From contig CP016211.1 in NCBI GenBank assembly GCA_001931535.1, positions 13,500,377 to 13,564,376 on the forward strand: a stretch of 64,000 bases of DNA. Reading direction: 5' to 3'. Made by a program: the position numbers and the translations under genes. The notes beneath the pieces were generated by a model, which ran no database searches, had not been told where the DNA came from, and was given only the letters and a program-made list of their open reading frames with translations. Below are positions 21,841 to 30,763 of the stretch, piece after piece. This DNA is from Minicystis rosea. GTDB taxonomy: Bacteria > Myxococcota_A > Polyangia > Polyangiales > Polyangiaceae. Each line of letters starts with the position of its first letter. The first letter of the stretch is position 1.

Positions 21841-22770
21841 TCAACCATCCTTGGCGCAGCGGAAACCATTGTTGTTGAAGGGGGCCTGTGGGTCGGCCTT
21901 GCCGCGATAGAAGAGGCCATTGCCCTCGCAGGTGCACGCGCCGCACCACCAGGATCCGCCGCGCAGCACGCGGGCCTTGCCCGTGTCGGGGCCGCGGGGA
22001 TCGAGCGCCGGTGCGCGCACCGCCGCGCGAGCATAGGTATCGTCGGCATACCAATCGGCGGTCCATTGCCACACGTTCCCGACCGGATCATGGAGCCCAA
22101 AGGCGTTGGGGGCGAAGGCTCTCACCGGAGACACGTAGACGAAGCCGTCCGTGCGGAGGTTCTCGTGGTGGGACGATCCCTGCCAGAAATTGAGCGCCGG
22201 CCGGCCGTCGCGTGCGGGGGAATCGCCCCAAGGATAGCGGGTGCCGCTCGATCCGGCGCGCATCGCATACTCCCATTCGGCCTCCGTGGGGAGGCGCTTG
22301 CCGGCGTGCGCGCAATAGGCCACCGCATCGTGAAACGTCACCATGACGACGGGCGCGTCGGGGCGGAGGAAGGCGCGCGTGTCCCCGTTTTCTTCGCGGA
22401 ACGGCCTTCGCCAGGAGGCGTGCGGGATTCGCTCCCACGTCCAATCATCCATCCCTTCGGCAGAGCCGAAGCCATATCCGATCCGCTCGGCGGTGGTCAC
22501 ATACGATGTCTCCTCGACGAAGCGCGCGAACGCTTCGCGGGTGACGAGCGTGCGATCGAGGAGGAAGCCGCGCAACGCGACCTCGTGCGGGGGCGACTCG
22601 TCGCGTCGCTCCGTCTCGTCGCGACCACGGATGAAGCGGCCGGCCGGAATCCGCACCATCTCGTCCGCCTCCGCGAGGGGGCGGCGCAAAGCCTCCACGG
22701 GCTCGCTCTTCGGCGCGCCGGAGCATGCGCCCGAGAAGAGCACCATCGAAAGGAGCGCCGCGCGGCGCAC
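21841..22770 (-). CDS. Exported formylglycine-generating-enzyme-like lipoprotein
   Basis: 309 residues with a GTG start and lipobox FSGAC (Cys16). The whole SUMF1/FGE-sulfatase fold is present: MVRIPAGRFIRGRDE, the GFLLDRTLVTREAFARFVEE region, VVMVTFHDAVAYCAHAGKRL, PTEAEWEYAMRAG, GLHDPVGNVWQWTADW, and ARVLRGGSWWCGACTC near the end. Cys276 and Cys281 align with the copper-binding pair Cys336/Cys341 of human FGE, so real oxidase activity is possible; most bacterial homologues lack that pair. FGE converts a sulfatase Cys to formylglycine. No sulfatase is nearby. It starts one base after the stop of an upstream Cys-rich protein gene and is probably co-translated with it. Confidence 0.85.
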   Translation of the reverse strand: MRRAALLSMVLFSGACSGAPKSEPVEALRRPLAEADEMVRIPAGRFIRGRDETERRDESPPHEVALRGFLLDRTLVTREAFARFVEETSYVTTAERIGYGFGSAEGMDDWTWERIPHASWRRPFREENGDTRAFLRPDAPVVMVTFHDAVAYCAHAGKRLPTEAEWEYAMRAGSSGTRYPWGDSPARDGRPALNFWQGSSHHENLRTDGFVYVSPVRAFAPNAFGLHDPVGNVWQWTADWYADDTYARAAVRAPALDPRGPDTGKARVLRGGSWWCGACTCEGNGLFYRGKADPQAPFNNNGFRCAKDG

Positions 22771-22771
22771 G

Positions 22772-23479
22772 TCAATACTTCCGGAAGAGCGAGAAGTAGC
22801 GATCGCAGCCGGGCATCACGCGCTGCTGACACTTGCTCTGGCAGTCGGCCATCTGCGCGTACGACACCTCCTTCGCCTTCTTGCTCAACGCGCTCACGCA
22901 CGTATCGGTGCAGCTCACGAGCTTGGGGACGAGCTTGGGACAAGGCCCATGCTCGTAGTCCGCGTGGAGCTGCTCACTGCACGCGACGGCCTCTCGGGCG
23001 CATTCGCCGGTGGCGCAGTGATCCTTCTCTTGCAGGCAGCTTTGCCGGCAAGCACCGCAGCGCGCGGCGCAATCGCGCCGGCAAGCATCGTCGCGGCACG
23101 CGCTCTTGCACGCATCACAACCCTTCGCGCACGTGTCCGAGCACCCGTCGCAGGTCTCCGTGCAACGCGGCACGCACCGCTCCAGCACCGCGTCGCATTC
23201 GTTGTAATTGCACGACTGTTCGAGGTGCACCGCGCATGAGAGTGCGCCGGGGCCGTCGGCGCTCGACGGTGGTGTCCAGCGGCAATCCTTTGCAAGCTGC
23301 GCCACGGTGCCCGGATCGGTCCACGCGGCCGTCGCCGGGTCCCATGTCTCCGGTGCCGGCGGCTTGGGCGCCGGCACGGAAGCGGACGCGGATGCCGTGG
23401 CGAGGCCCCGTGGCTCGCTCGCGCGGAGAGGTGGAGTCTGCTGCGCCTCGGCGCACGACGCGGCGAGGACCAGGAACAT
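22772..23479 (-). CDS. Exported Cys-rich protein of unknown function
   Basis: 235 residues. ATG 23479 (or the adjacent GTG 23482) begins a short signal peptide ending in LAASC, then an Ala/Pro/Ser linker, then about 150 residues with over 30 Cys, many in CxxxC spacing (CTETCDGCSDTCAKGC, CRRDCAARCGACRQSC). A helical C-terminus ends in GCDRYFSLFRKY. The Cys spacing suggests disulfide-bonded hairpins rather than a metal cluster protein. The frame extends far upstream, but that part lacks protein character and overlaps the divergent gene. Immediately upstream of, and coupled to, the FGE-like gene, which makes it a candidate partner or substrate. Confidence 0.7.
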   Translation of the reverse strand: MFLVLAASCAEAQQTPPLRASEPRGLATASASASVPAPKPPAPETWDPATAAWTDPGTVAQLAKDCRWTPPSSADGPGALSCAVHLEQSCNYNECDAVLERCVPRCTETCDGCSDTCAKGCDACKSACRDDACRRDCAARCGACRQSCLQEKDHCATGECAREAVACSEQLHADYEHGPCPKLVPKLVSCTDTCVSALSKKAKEVSYAQMADCQSKCQQRVMPGCDRYFSLFRKY

Positions 23480-23587
23480 CACGGCGACGTGGCGCGGGTC
23501 GAAAAGTGAGACCGGGAGCACGCGCACAATCCTAGTACGGCTGCGTCCGCGTGCGAGCGGCTCGCGCGCGCGGCGGGTGCGGAGACA

Positions 23588-24232
23588 TTGAACGAGGGCG
23601 ACATCGTATCTCGCGCGGTGCGACGATGCTCGACGAGCGCCGGGGGCTTGCGCCATGCTGCTCCCGTGCGCGACTGGCCGTCTCCCGATCGTAGCAGGCT
23701 GCTCGGTGTCCCCGCCCTGGCGGCGTTGATGGAGCGTGAAGGCGGTGACGTCGATCGTGCGGCGAGCGCTTGCACGCGGGCCGATCTCCTCGTGCTCTGC
23801 GTGCCGCTCGCGACCGGCTCGAGCGCGCGCGTGCTGCGCGCGGCGGTGCGCGTCGCGCTCTTGCACGCGGAGCGCGAGGGCGTCGCGCGCGAGCACGTGG
23901 AGGGCTTGTCGCGCGCGTTCCACGCGTGGTTCGAGGAGGCGGGGCGGGCAGAGGCTCTCCTCGAAGCGTTGCGCGTGCCGGTGCTCGCGATCGTTGCCGG
24001 AGACCGGCGCGACGCGTTCCTGAATGCGATTGGCGATCTCGGCATGGCCGCGATGTTTGCGGAGCGCGGGGATGGATCGATGATCGCGTTGATGGGGAAC
24101 AGCGCCATGGAGCGGCTCGGTTTTGCGCTCGCGGACGTGTCCTTCGGCGAGCTCGACGCACCTGCCTATCTGCGCGCGCAGGCGATGCTGGCCGCGGAGA
24201 TCCGCGCGCACCTCGAATCTCCTCTGCTGTAA
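23588..24232 (+). CDS. Hypothetical protein
   Basis: 214 residues, mostly alpha-helical (ALLHAEREGVAREHVEGLSR, LLEALRVPVLAIVAGDRRDA). It has no signal peptide, membrane segment or recognised motif. GC-rich third positions and a lack of stops support coding on this strand. The start is uncertain: ATG 23588 has no good ribosome site, and later GTG codons are possible. The bases around the start (GAACGAGGGCGACATC) resemble those before the next gene (CGAAGGAGACATC), hinting that translation may begin a little downstream. Confidence 0.5.
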   Translation: MNEGDIVSRAVRRCSTSAGGLRHAAPVRDWPSPDRSRLLGVPALAALMEREGGDVDRAASACTRADLLVLCVPLATGSSARVLRAAVRVALLHAEREGVAREHVEGLSRAFHAWFEEAGRAEALLEALRVPVLAIVAGDRRDAFLNAIGDLGMAAMFAERGDGSMIALMGNSAMERLGFALADVSFGELDAPAYLRAQAMLAAEIRAHLESPLL

Positions 24233-24323
24233 GGCCCGATTTAATGCGCCTTAAAGTGCGGGCGGCCAGCGCGCCGCGCATCTTCGGGCTCGCTTGAACG
24301 AAGCGAGCAACGAAGGAGACATC

Positions 24324-25535
24324 ATGCTTGGACTTGGGAGCGCCTCCGGGCGCGTGAGCGCGGCGGCGTTGATGGGGATTCTGCTTTTGGCATGCGGTGG
24401 CGGCGTCGCCATCGCACCGACGGGCACCGGAGGCGAGAGCAGCACCGGAAGCACTGGAGGCGCGGGCACGACGTCGTCCTCGTCGAGCGGGACCGGCGGT
24501 CTCCCGGCGCCGGTGTGCGTGGCGGGGGAGGGCGCGATCGTCGCCGCGGCCGGCACGGACGGGCTCATCGCCGTTGACATCGAAGGCGCTTGGCTTGCGA
24601 GCTCCCATCCCATCCCCGCCACCACTGCGGTCGCGACTTACGAGAATGTCCATCATCAGCTCGGCGCCTTCTGGATCGCGTGGGACCAAGGCGTGGCCAC
24701 GAGCCATTTCGTCGCGACCAGCGACGGCAAGAGCTTCGACGAGCGCACCGCGCAGAGCTTTTCCCCGTTTTGGGTGGAGAAGGTGGGCGGCCCGCTGCTC
24801 CTCGGCACCACGGACAAGGGGTCGGAGCTCGCCTACTTCGATCCCGACGCGATCGACTGGTTTTCGTTGGGTGATCCGGCGCCGCTCATGTTGAGCGCAG
24901 CCGCCCGGGGAGGGACCGTGGGCACCTTGCTCGGCGTGGGCGTCGACCCGGAGAACAGGCTTTGCGACACTGGCATCTTCTGGGAAGAGAATGGCAATTG
25001 GACGGACCCGCACTGCCGCGACGACGTCAAAGTCTTCTACGGCGGCGAGATCTCGACCGACCGGCCGCACGCCACGACGCTGCCGAATGGTGACGTGGCC
25101 ATCGTCTTCCACAAGAGCTTCACGGAGATCGCTTTGACGATGCTCCATTCGGGCGTGTGGTCCACGCCCGAGAGCGTCACCCTGCCGGAGCAAAACCTCG
25201 TGCTGGCGATCACCGCGACGCCGGCGAACGAGGTGGTGGTGGCCGGCCCGACGGGCACGGGCGCCGTCCTGGCGGTGCGCTACGTGCCTGGGACGGGTTG
25301 GGGCACGCCCCTCGTGATCGACGAGCAGGCCCAAGACCTCTCGTCGATCAGCGCGGCTCCCGGCATCTGCGGGGACGACGCGCTGATTGCCTATTACGGC
25401 GGCGGCGACCCCATGGAAGTCCGCGTCGCGCGCCTGCGCGGCTCCACCTTCGAGGTGAGCACGGTCGCTTCGCTCGCGCCGGGACAGGTCCCGGCGAACG
25501 TCAGCATCTCCACCCGCGGCGCCTCGGCACCGTAG
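24324..25535 (+). CDS. Lipoprotein with beta-propeller-like exo-domain
   Basis: 403 residues. ATG 24324 is chosen for the GAAGGAG site 6 bases upstream and the signal peptide it begins, ending in LLLAC. A Gly/Ser/Thr linker with five serines in a row precedes a domain of about 340 residues of repeated beta strands (FWIAWDQGVATSHFVATSDG, GVWSTPESVTLPEQNL, GTGWGTPLVIDEQAQD), as in sialidase- or BNR-type propellers. No Asp-box is clear enough to call a sialidase. Probably anchored at the outer membrane. Confidence 0.72.
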   Translation: MLGLGSASGRVSAAALMGILLLACGGGVAIAPTGTGGESSTGSTGGAGTTSSSSSGTGGLPAPVCVAGEGAIVAAAGTDGLIAVDIEGAWLASSHPIPATTAVATYENVHHQLGAFWIAWDQGVATSHFVATSDGKSFDERTAQSFSPFWVEKVGGPLLLGTTDKGSELAYFDPDAIDWFSLGDPAPLMLSAAARGGTVGTLLGVGVDPENRLCDTGIFWEENGNWTDPHCRDDVKVFYGGEISTDRPHATTLPNGDVAIVFHKSFTEIALTMLHSGVWSTPESVTLPEQNLVLAITATPANEVVVAGPTGTGAVLAVRYVPGTGWGTPLVIDEQAQDLSSISAAPGICGDDALIAYYGGGDPMEVRVARLRGSTFEVSTVASLAPGQVPANVSISTRGASAP

Positions 25536-25548
25536 GTCGTGAGTCCAT

Positions 25549-25896
25549 TCAAGGCGTGCGGCGCACGAGCGTGATGGCCTTCTCCGGACAGGCCACCACG
25601 CACAGGCCGCACGCCTTGCAGCGATCTGCGCCGGGGGTGTAGGCCGTCTTCCGCCCGTGGGCGCGGCTCTTCATCTGCGCGAAGAAACCGAGCTTCTCGA
25701 AGTCGGCATCATCCATGCGGCGCACCTCGAAGACGTCGTAGGGACAGACCTCGATACAATCGTCCTTCCCTTCGCATTTCGCACGATTGACGAGGGGCAC
25801 ATACGTGCCTGCGTCGGCCCGGCACTCCTCACCGGGGCGGTCCGGATGGGCCGCGGCGCGGCGCGCTTTCTTGGTATCGATACGCGAGGTGCTCAT
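25549..25896 (-). CDS. Ferredoxin with two Fe-S cluster sites
   Basis: 115 residues. The first site, RAKCEGKDDCIEVCPYDVF, has the C-x5-C-x3-CP spacing of seven/eight-iron ferredoxins with three ligands. The second, CKACGLCVVACPEKAI, is a full CxxCxxCxxxCP site. The cluster pair suits low-potential electron transfer. A Lys/Arg-rich N-terminal 30 residues precedes the first Cys. Convergent with the upstream lipoprotein gene 13 bases away. The redox partner is not evident from the neighbours. Confidence 0.88.
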   Translation of the reverse strand: MSTSRIDTKKARRAAAHPDRPGEECRADAGTYVPLVNRAKCEGKDDCIEVCPYDVFEVRRMDDADFEKLGFFAQMKSRAHGRKTAYTPGADRCKACGLCVVACPEKAITLVRRTP

Positions 25897-26009
25897 GGCC
25901 TCACCCTATCGAAAGGCGTCCTTTCGGCGCATGAAGAAGCGTGAAGCTCCGTGAACGAACAGCGGGGCGCCATCGTGCGCTATGCTTCGCGTCGATGAGG
26001 GGTGATCGC

Positions 26010-26708
26010 ATGGACCAGGGGAAGGCGAGGGAAGGTGGATCGCGCGCTCCGGCGACTTCGCCCTACCGCCGTCCCCTGCGTGAGCCGCCGCGGATCGCGC
26101 GCTCGCAGCGGGCGTGGATCCGCGCCGCGCTCGCCGCCGTGGTGATGCTCACGCTGCCCTTCGCCTGGTCCGAGGATTTCACCTGCAGCAAGGAGCCGCA
26201 GCCGACGGTCACCGGCGCCGAGATCCTCTTTCACAAGCTCTCCGGACCGGAGGTGGCCGTCTGGTTCTTCGGCCTCTTCATCGTGGCCGTGGGCCTCGGC
26301 TTCGTCGCCGCGAGGACGTGGCGTGTCGTATGGCAGCTCGTCTGTCACGTCGTCGCCGGCCTCGCGGGCGTCGCTGCCTTCCTCTTTTGCGTGGCGATGA
26401 TGAGCTTCGGCCGCAAGGATCAACCGCTCGTCTATCCCGCGGCGTGGATTGGCACGCTCACGACCGTGGCCATGGCGCTCGAAGCTTGGTTCGCCTCCGG
26501 TCAGTCGCTGCGTCGCCTGCTCGCCGATCGACGCGCCGCCCGCGCGCTCGAGGCCTCTCCGCTGTCCCTCGAAACCGCGCCCATTGCGATGGGAGACATC
26601 GAGAGCTCCACGGCCGCCGAAGCCCCGAGCGGAGCGCAAGAGCCCGCGCCGGAGCCGGAGGAAGAGGAGCACGCAGCCGATGAGGCTCGGGCCGAGAAGA
26701 GGGCTTGA
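26010..26708 (+). CDS. Membrane protein of unknown function
   Basis: 232 residues. ATG 26010 is preferred because GAGGGGTG lies just upstream; ATG 25995 is an alternative. An Arg-rich N-terminus precedes four predicted membrane segments (AALAAVVMLTLPFAW; VAVWFFGLFIVAVGLGFVAA; VVAGLAGVAAFLFCVAMMSF; AAWIGTLTTVAMALEAWFAS). The C-terminal 60 residues are an acidic, Glu/Ala-rich disordered tail. No family recognised. Confidence 0.65.
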   Translation: MDQGKAREGGSRAPATSPYRRPLREPPRIARSQRAWIRAALAAVVMLTLPFAWSEDFTCSKEPQPTVTGAEILFHKLSGPEVAVWFFGLFIVAVGLGFVAARTWRVVWQLVCHVVAGLAGVAAFLFCVAMMSFGRKDQPLVYPAAWIGTLTTVAMALEAWFASGQSLRRLLADRRAARALEASPLSLETAPIAMGDIESSTAAEAPSGAQEPAPEPEEEEHAADEARAEKRA

Positions 26709-26770
26709 TTCGCTCCGGCGCGCCTCTTCGTGATCCATCATTTCGTGTCGTCACGGAGTGACAGCCATGG

Positions 26771-27388
26771 ATGTCGAGCGAGAGCGAGCGCGCTCCGTCG
26801 CTTGACGCAGGCGGGGGTGGGGAGCAAAGGGCCATGATGGACCTCTTCACCGGAGAAGCCGTGTTCCTCTTCCACTCGCGCTCGAAGGACGCGCCGCCGG
26901 GGCGAGGCGTCGGTGAGGAGATCCACGTCCCCGACGAGACCTACAGCGAGCTCGCGCGTCACCGCGATTGGCGGCGCAAGCTGTCCAATTTCGCCGAGTC
27001 GCCCTTCACCATGGATGGTTTGACGTGGCGCTCCGTCGAGCACGCCTTTCAGGCCGCGAAGTTCATGACCGTGGATCCTGGGTACTATCGGAGCTTCTCG
27101 ATCGAGTCGGGGAGCGCGCTCGGGGCCGCGCTCGGTGCCGAGGTGCGGAGCGCGGGCGGCAAGCGCGGCCGCCCTCTCGGCCCAGCCGATCTCGCCCATT
27201 GGGAGAAGGTGAAGCACGACGTCATGGCCCGTGCGCTCTACGCCAAGTTCTCGCAAAATGAGGCGTCTCGCATCATCCTCCTCGCGACCGGGCTCGCCAA
27301 GCTCACCCACCGCCCGCTGCGCGCGGCGCACACGCAGGTCGAGATGGGGATGATGGATGTGCGGCGGCGGCTGCGGGAGGCGCGCTGA
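26771..27388 (+). CDS. NADAR-family protein (YbiA-like ADP-ribose glycosidase)
   Basis: 205 residues; the NADAR/DUF1768 domain spans about 60-200. Its core motif is clear: KLSNFAESPFTMDGLTWRS followed by VEHAFQAAKF, and later KVKHDVMARALYAKFSQN. Known NADAR enzymes cleave N-glycosidic bonds, either in riboflavin-pathway intermediates (YbiA) or by removing ADP-ribose from modified guanine in DNA, where they act as antitoxins. No DarT-like partner is visible beside it, so a housekeeping or standalone repair role is as likely. ATG 26834 (MMDLFTGEAV), with AAAGGG upstream, is an alternative start. Confidence 0.85.
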   Translation: MSSESERAPSLDAGGGGEQRAMMDLFTGEAVFLFHSRSKDAPPGRGVGEEIHVPDETYSELARHRDWRRKLSNFAESPFTMDGLTWRSVEHAFQAAKFMTVDPGYYRSFSIESGSALGAALGAEVRSAGGKRGRPLGPADLAHWEKVKHDVMARALYAKFSQNEASRIILLATGLAKLTHRPLRAAHTQVEMGMMDVRRRLREAR

Positions 27389-27509
27389 CGTTCGAAGTGT
27401 CTTGGCGTTGGCCGGAGTCAGGGCGCAAAGAGGCAAACGATATGAAGGGCTGATGGGCGCGCTCGCGTTTCATGTTGCGGAGCTGGACATCTCGAAGAAT
27501 CATCTTCGG

Positions 27510-27899
27510 ATGAAGAAGCCTGCTTGGGTCTTCCTTTTCATCGGCTCATCGCTCGCCTACAACGCCTGCTCGAGCCCGGCAGACCAGGAAGAGACCTGCC
27601 CGGACGGTGAGCACAAGACCATCGGGGGCGGTACCGGCTTTGTCGACAATTGCTGTCCGGAGGAGCATGACAATGGTTGCTGTACCGGCGACGGCGCTTG
27701 CTGCTGGTGCTTTCCGGGCTTCTGTCGAACGGTCGAATTCATCGATTGCGTTTGCAAGGCTGATGTCTGCGCCGACGTGTGCGAGGAAGAGTGCCTGAGC
27801 CACGGCTTCACGCACCCCAACGCGGGCGTGAACACGGTTTGCCGCGACTGCGCCTTGCAAGCCTCGACAGGCGCTTGCTCGGCCGTTGCCTGCAAGTGA
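27510..27899 (+). CDS. Exported Cys-rich small protein
   Basis: 129 residues. ATG 27510 begins MKKPAWVFLFIGSSLAYNAC, a clear export signal; the lipobox is non-canonical (YNAC), so either signal peptidase could act. The mature part of about 110 residues has over 20 Cys in tight clusters (CCPEEHDNGCCTGDGACCWC, then FCRTVEFIDCVCKADVCADV), as in disulfide-rich secreted peptides. The DNA is visibly less GC-rich than the flanks. No family recognised. A longer frame starts upstream, but that part has no protein features. Confidence 0.65.
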   Translation: MKKPAWVFLFIGSSLAYNACSSPADQEETCPDGEHKTIGGGTGFVDNCCPEEHDNGCCTGDGACCWCFPGFCRTVEFIDCVCKADVCADVCEEECLSHGFTHPNAGVNTVCRDCALQASTGACSAVACK

Positions 27900-27930
27900 C
27901 GAGCGCTTGGCAGGATGATGGGTGATCAGC

Positions 27931-28017
27931 GCGGGGTTGGGCCGCTTGCGGGCTCATCGTGCATCAGCGCCGGCTCGTCCGGCGCGGGGCTTGGGGCCGC
28001 TTGCGGCCCCATCGTGA
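27931..28017. repeat. Extragenic palindrome cluster (GGCCGC family)
   Basis: Three palindromes in a row: imperfect GGGCCGCTTGCGGGC (27940), GCGCCGG-CTCGT-CCGGCGC (27967-27985) and GGGGCCGCTTGCGGCCCC (27993-28010), spaced by CATCGTG. The same two palindrome types recur at 62483-62642 and 63703-63789. Located between convergent genes, where it may also terminate transcription. Confidence 0.75.
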
Positions 28018-28022
28018 CGCGA

Positions 28023-29564
28023 TCACGCCCCGACGTCGTAGGCGCGGGCGAAGCCGGACTCGAGATCGGTAATCGTCACGCGCACGATGCCGTGGTGGGT
28101 GACGGCGTATTCCTCTTGGATGAGCGGGCCTTCGGTGGACAGGCGGCGCACGGGGACGGCGGAGAGATCGCGCAGGGTGCGGACGCCGCGATCGAAGGGG
28201 AAGAGGACGTCGTTGTAAGCGGTGATGTCGCCGAGGGGGACGCCGGTGCGGTCGAGCTGGGCGCATTCGACGAAGCGATAGCGACCGATGTTGTGCATGG
28301 GGCGATAGACGCGGCGGTGCACCACCGGCGCGTCGTGCTTGCCAGGCACCTTGGTGTCGCGGCTGAAGATCTCGTCGAAGATGACCTCCGCGCCGCTCTG
28401 GCCCTCGCGGAACACCCCGAAATGGCGGGAGAGCCGATCGGAGAGCTGATATCCAGTCTCCTCGTCGCTGGCGATGGCGAGGCCCATGGCGATGGCCGCC
28501 GAAGGGTATTGCGAGCGGTGCACGCGGCGGCCGAAGATCTCGCGGAGCACGCGGCCCACGACGGGCAGCGAGCTGGCCCCGCCGACCACGTAGATGCCGG
28601 CGATCTCGGCCAGGGGATCGTCGTTCTTCTGCTCCAGCCGGGCCATGACCGGCTCCATCACCTCGATGGTCTTTTGCACGAGCGGGACGCAGCGATCGTA
28701 ATAGTCGGCCACGGCGATGGTGATCTCGGGCACGGGCGCGTGATCGCCGAGGCACGACTCCAGATCGACGACGATGCGCTTCGAGCTCGGGTTGAGCCGC
28801 TCCTTGGCCTCGCGGCACTGCTCGGCGAGCATGAGGAGGGCGCGGCGGGGGAGGCCCGTGCGCTTGATGCCGGCGGACTCGAGCGCGAGGTTGGCGAGCA
28901 CGGCGTCGAAGTCGTCGCCGCCGAGCTGGTTTGATCCGGCGGTGGCCACGGCGTCGTGGCGCTTGCCGCTCATGTGCACGAGCGAAGCGTCGAAGGTGCC
29001 GCCGCCGAGGTCGTAGACGACGATGTGCTCGCGGCGCGCGGTGATGGTGTTGCGATAGCGGTGCGTGTACTCGAAGCCTGCGGCCGAAGGCTCGTTGAGC
29101 ATGCCGATGACGTCGAAGCCGGCGCGGCGGAAGGCGTCGAGCGTCACGAAGCGCTGCGTGCCGTGCGCGTTGGCCGGCGTGGCCACCACGCTCACGAGCT
29201 CGTCGGTGTTGCCTTTGGGGCGGTTCGAGCGCGACACGATGGCGTCGCGCAGCGAGCGGAGGAAGCGCGCGATGAGCTCGCTCCCCGGCAAGGTGGTGTT
29301 GCCGAGCTGGACCTCGAAATCGGGCGCGGAGCGCGGCCCCGTGAGGAGGCGCTTGAACGACCGGAGGACGACCCACTCCGGATCCCCCGCCACCGCGAGC
29401 GCATCGAACCCGAAACGAAGCTCGCCCCGCCGCTCGGCGGCCACCGAGGGATACCAATCGACGGGGTTGCCCGTCTCGTCCTCGAAGGTGACGACCGGGA
29501 AATTACCGCGATCGCTGCAGGCGACGACGGTGCGGGTGGTGCCGAAATCGATGCCGAAACGCAT
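28023..29564 (-). CDS. Hsp70-family chaperone-like ATPase
   Basis: 513 residues, shorter than DnaK (about 640). The ATPase domain is intact: phosphate-1 GIDFGTTRTVVACS at 4-17, phosphate-2 VVYDLGGGTFDASLV, connect-1 GSNQLGGDDFDAVLA, and the adenosine motif IYVVGGASSLPVVGRVLREI. The last 140 residues keep a beta-rich substrate-binding-like part (KVPGKHDAPVVHRRVYRPM) but lack the alpha-helical lid and EEVD-type end. Such short Hsp70s are frequent as specialised paralogues in myxobacteria. No dnaJ or grpE is adjacent. It precedes the paralogue array on the other strand; any link is inference. Confidence 0.88.
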   Translation of the reverse strand: MRFGIDFGTTRTVVACSDRGNFPVVTFEDETGNPVDWYPSVAAERRGELRFGFDALAVAGDPEWVVLRSFKRLLTGPRSAPDFEVQLGNTTLPGSELIARFLRSLRDAIVSRSNRPKGNTDELVSVVATPANAHGTQRFVTLDAFRRAGFDVIGMLNEPSAAGFEYTHRYRNTITARREHIVVYDLGGGTFDASLVHMSGKRHDAVATAGSNQLGGDDFDAVLANLALESAGIKRTGLPRRALLMLAEQCREAKERLNPSSKRIVVDLESCLGDHAPVPEITIAVADYYDRCVPLVQKTIEVMEPVMARLEQKNDDPLAEIAGIYVVGGASSLPVVGRVLREIFGRRVHRSQYPSAAIAMGLAIASDEETGYQLSDRLSRHFGVFREGQSGAEVIFDEIFSRDTKVPGKHDAPVVHRRVYRPMHNIGRYRFVECAQLDRTGVPLGDITAYNDVLFPFDRGVRTLRDLSAVPVRRLSTEGPLIQEEYAVTHHGIVRVTITDLESGFARAYDVGA

Positions 29565-30269
29565 GGTGAAGCTCGCGGAGACGGGCCGGAGGGTACCATG
29601 GTGCCGGACGGATGGGAAATTCAGGTGGTTAGCGGAGCGAGGCGTCGGAGGACAGGCGAAGGCAACGTTGGCTGGGCCTCGGATGCGACCTGATGGCGGG
29701 ACCCGAACCCTGCTTGGCCGAGCTGCGCATGCAGCCTCACCGTGTGCGGTCGCACATCGAGGACTGGATTGGTGCCAGCTAAGTGCGCAAACGCGCGCGA
29801 AGCAAGATGAATCTGCTTGAACCTGTGTTGCTAGGTGAGAGCGCGCATGTTGGTCGACGCGAAATCCGTATAACTCTACTCGACATCAGGATCGAGCCGT
29901 TGCGTGATGCTGCCACTGGCTCGTTTCAAGGGGCTCGACTTGATTCTGATATCAGCGGGCTTGATGTTGGCCCCGGGAACGGCTGTGCTTGGCGTGCGGG
30001 CGATGAGCCATGCGCGGTATCGATGACTGTGCGGACTTGTTGCAGCTGGGCTGTCTGCACGGAAGCGTCAGGTTGCATTGTGCGGTTGTTTGCCCGTCGG
30101 GCGCGAACGAGCATGATCGACAGACGGATGGCTGATGTTCGGATAGGACAAGCAATGATCCGTTGTTGCTTTGCTCTTGCGTAAACAAAACGTCCAGGCC
30201 ACACTACTAATCACAACGGAACAGCGTTGTTGTGCGGGCCGACATGGGCGGCGAGGCACACGTCGATTC
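29565..30269. other. About 700 bases without a recognised gene, lower GC
   Basis: Base composition drops relative to the chromosome on either side. Several open frames of 60-130 codons exist, but none has family features or an SD-backed start. This is the left edge of the paralogue array and probably contains decayed DNA from its insertion or rearrangement. Confidence 0.45.
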
Positions 30270-30616
30270 ATTGTGGAAGAAAGTACCCGGACGATCTTGG
30301 AGCACAACAAGCTTTTGAGGGGCGTCGGGTGCAGGTGGTGGCCGATTAGGTCAGTGGCACGTCGCCGAAGCTAACGTTGCAGCTCGGGCACTTGAGCGAT
30401 GGTCGCAACTGAAGCAATCGTTCGGGGACAGCGGAGAGCAACGCGCAGAGCGTGGGCTCGAGTGCAACGAACATGCTCTTTGCGCCGGACGCAGGCGCTA
30501 CGCCGCTGCTCGGCTTCGTGCGTCTCCGTATCGTGCTCGGCGGGACGTCGCCGAACGCGCACGTGAAGATCACCGCGGTGGGGCGGGACTACGGGGCGGA
30601 GTCGTCGGCTTCGCAG
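30270..30616 (+). pseudogene. Decayed copy of the beta-type small array protein
   Basis: From about 30297 the DNA follows the intact beta genes at 32807 and 35534 (GAGCACAACAAGCT, CAATCGTTCGGGGACAGC, then near-identity from 30475 to 30600), but small insertions and deletions break the frame between 30320 and 30450. The TAG that ends the intact copy is CAG here (near 30614). As a result the last third is open and runs in frame, without a stop, into the large gene that follows. The 5' limit is approximate. Confidence 0.75.
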
Positions 30617-30763
30617 CGGGTTGACGTCGTCTTGGTGTGCCATCTCGAGTTTCCGGGGCGTGACCACGAAGGCAACGCGACACACGCACCATCGCCGGTC
30701 GCAGGCTCGTGTGGAGCACTGGGGCCGCACACCACGGCATGGTTGGGGAGAAGGAGGCGCTTC

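Noticed and set aside
29565..30269. Several frames of 60-130 codons (for example 29783-30184)
   Set aside because: No ribosome site, domain or export signal, and shifting composition; probably decayed DNA.
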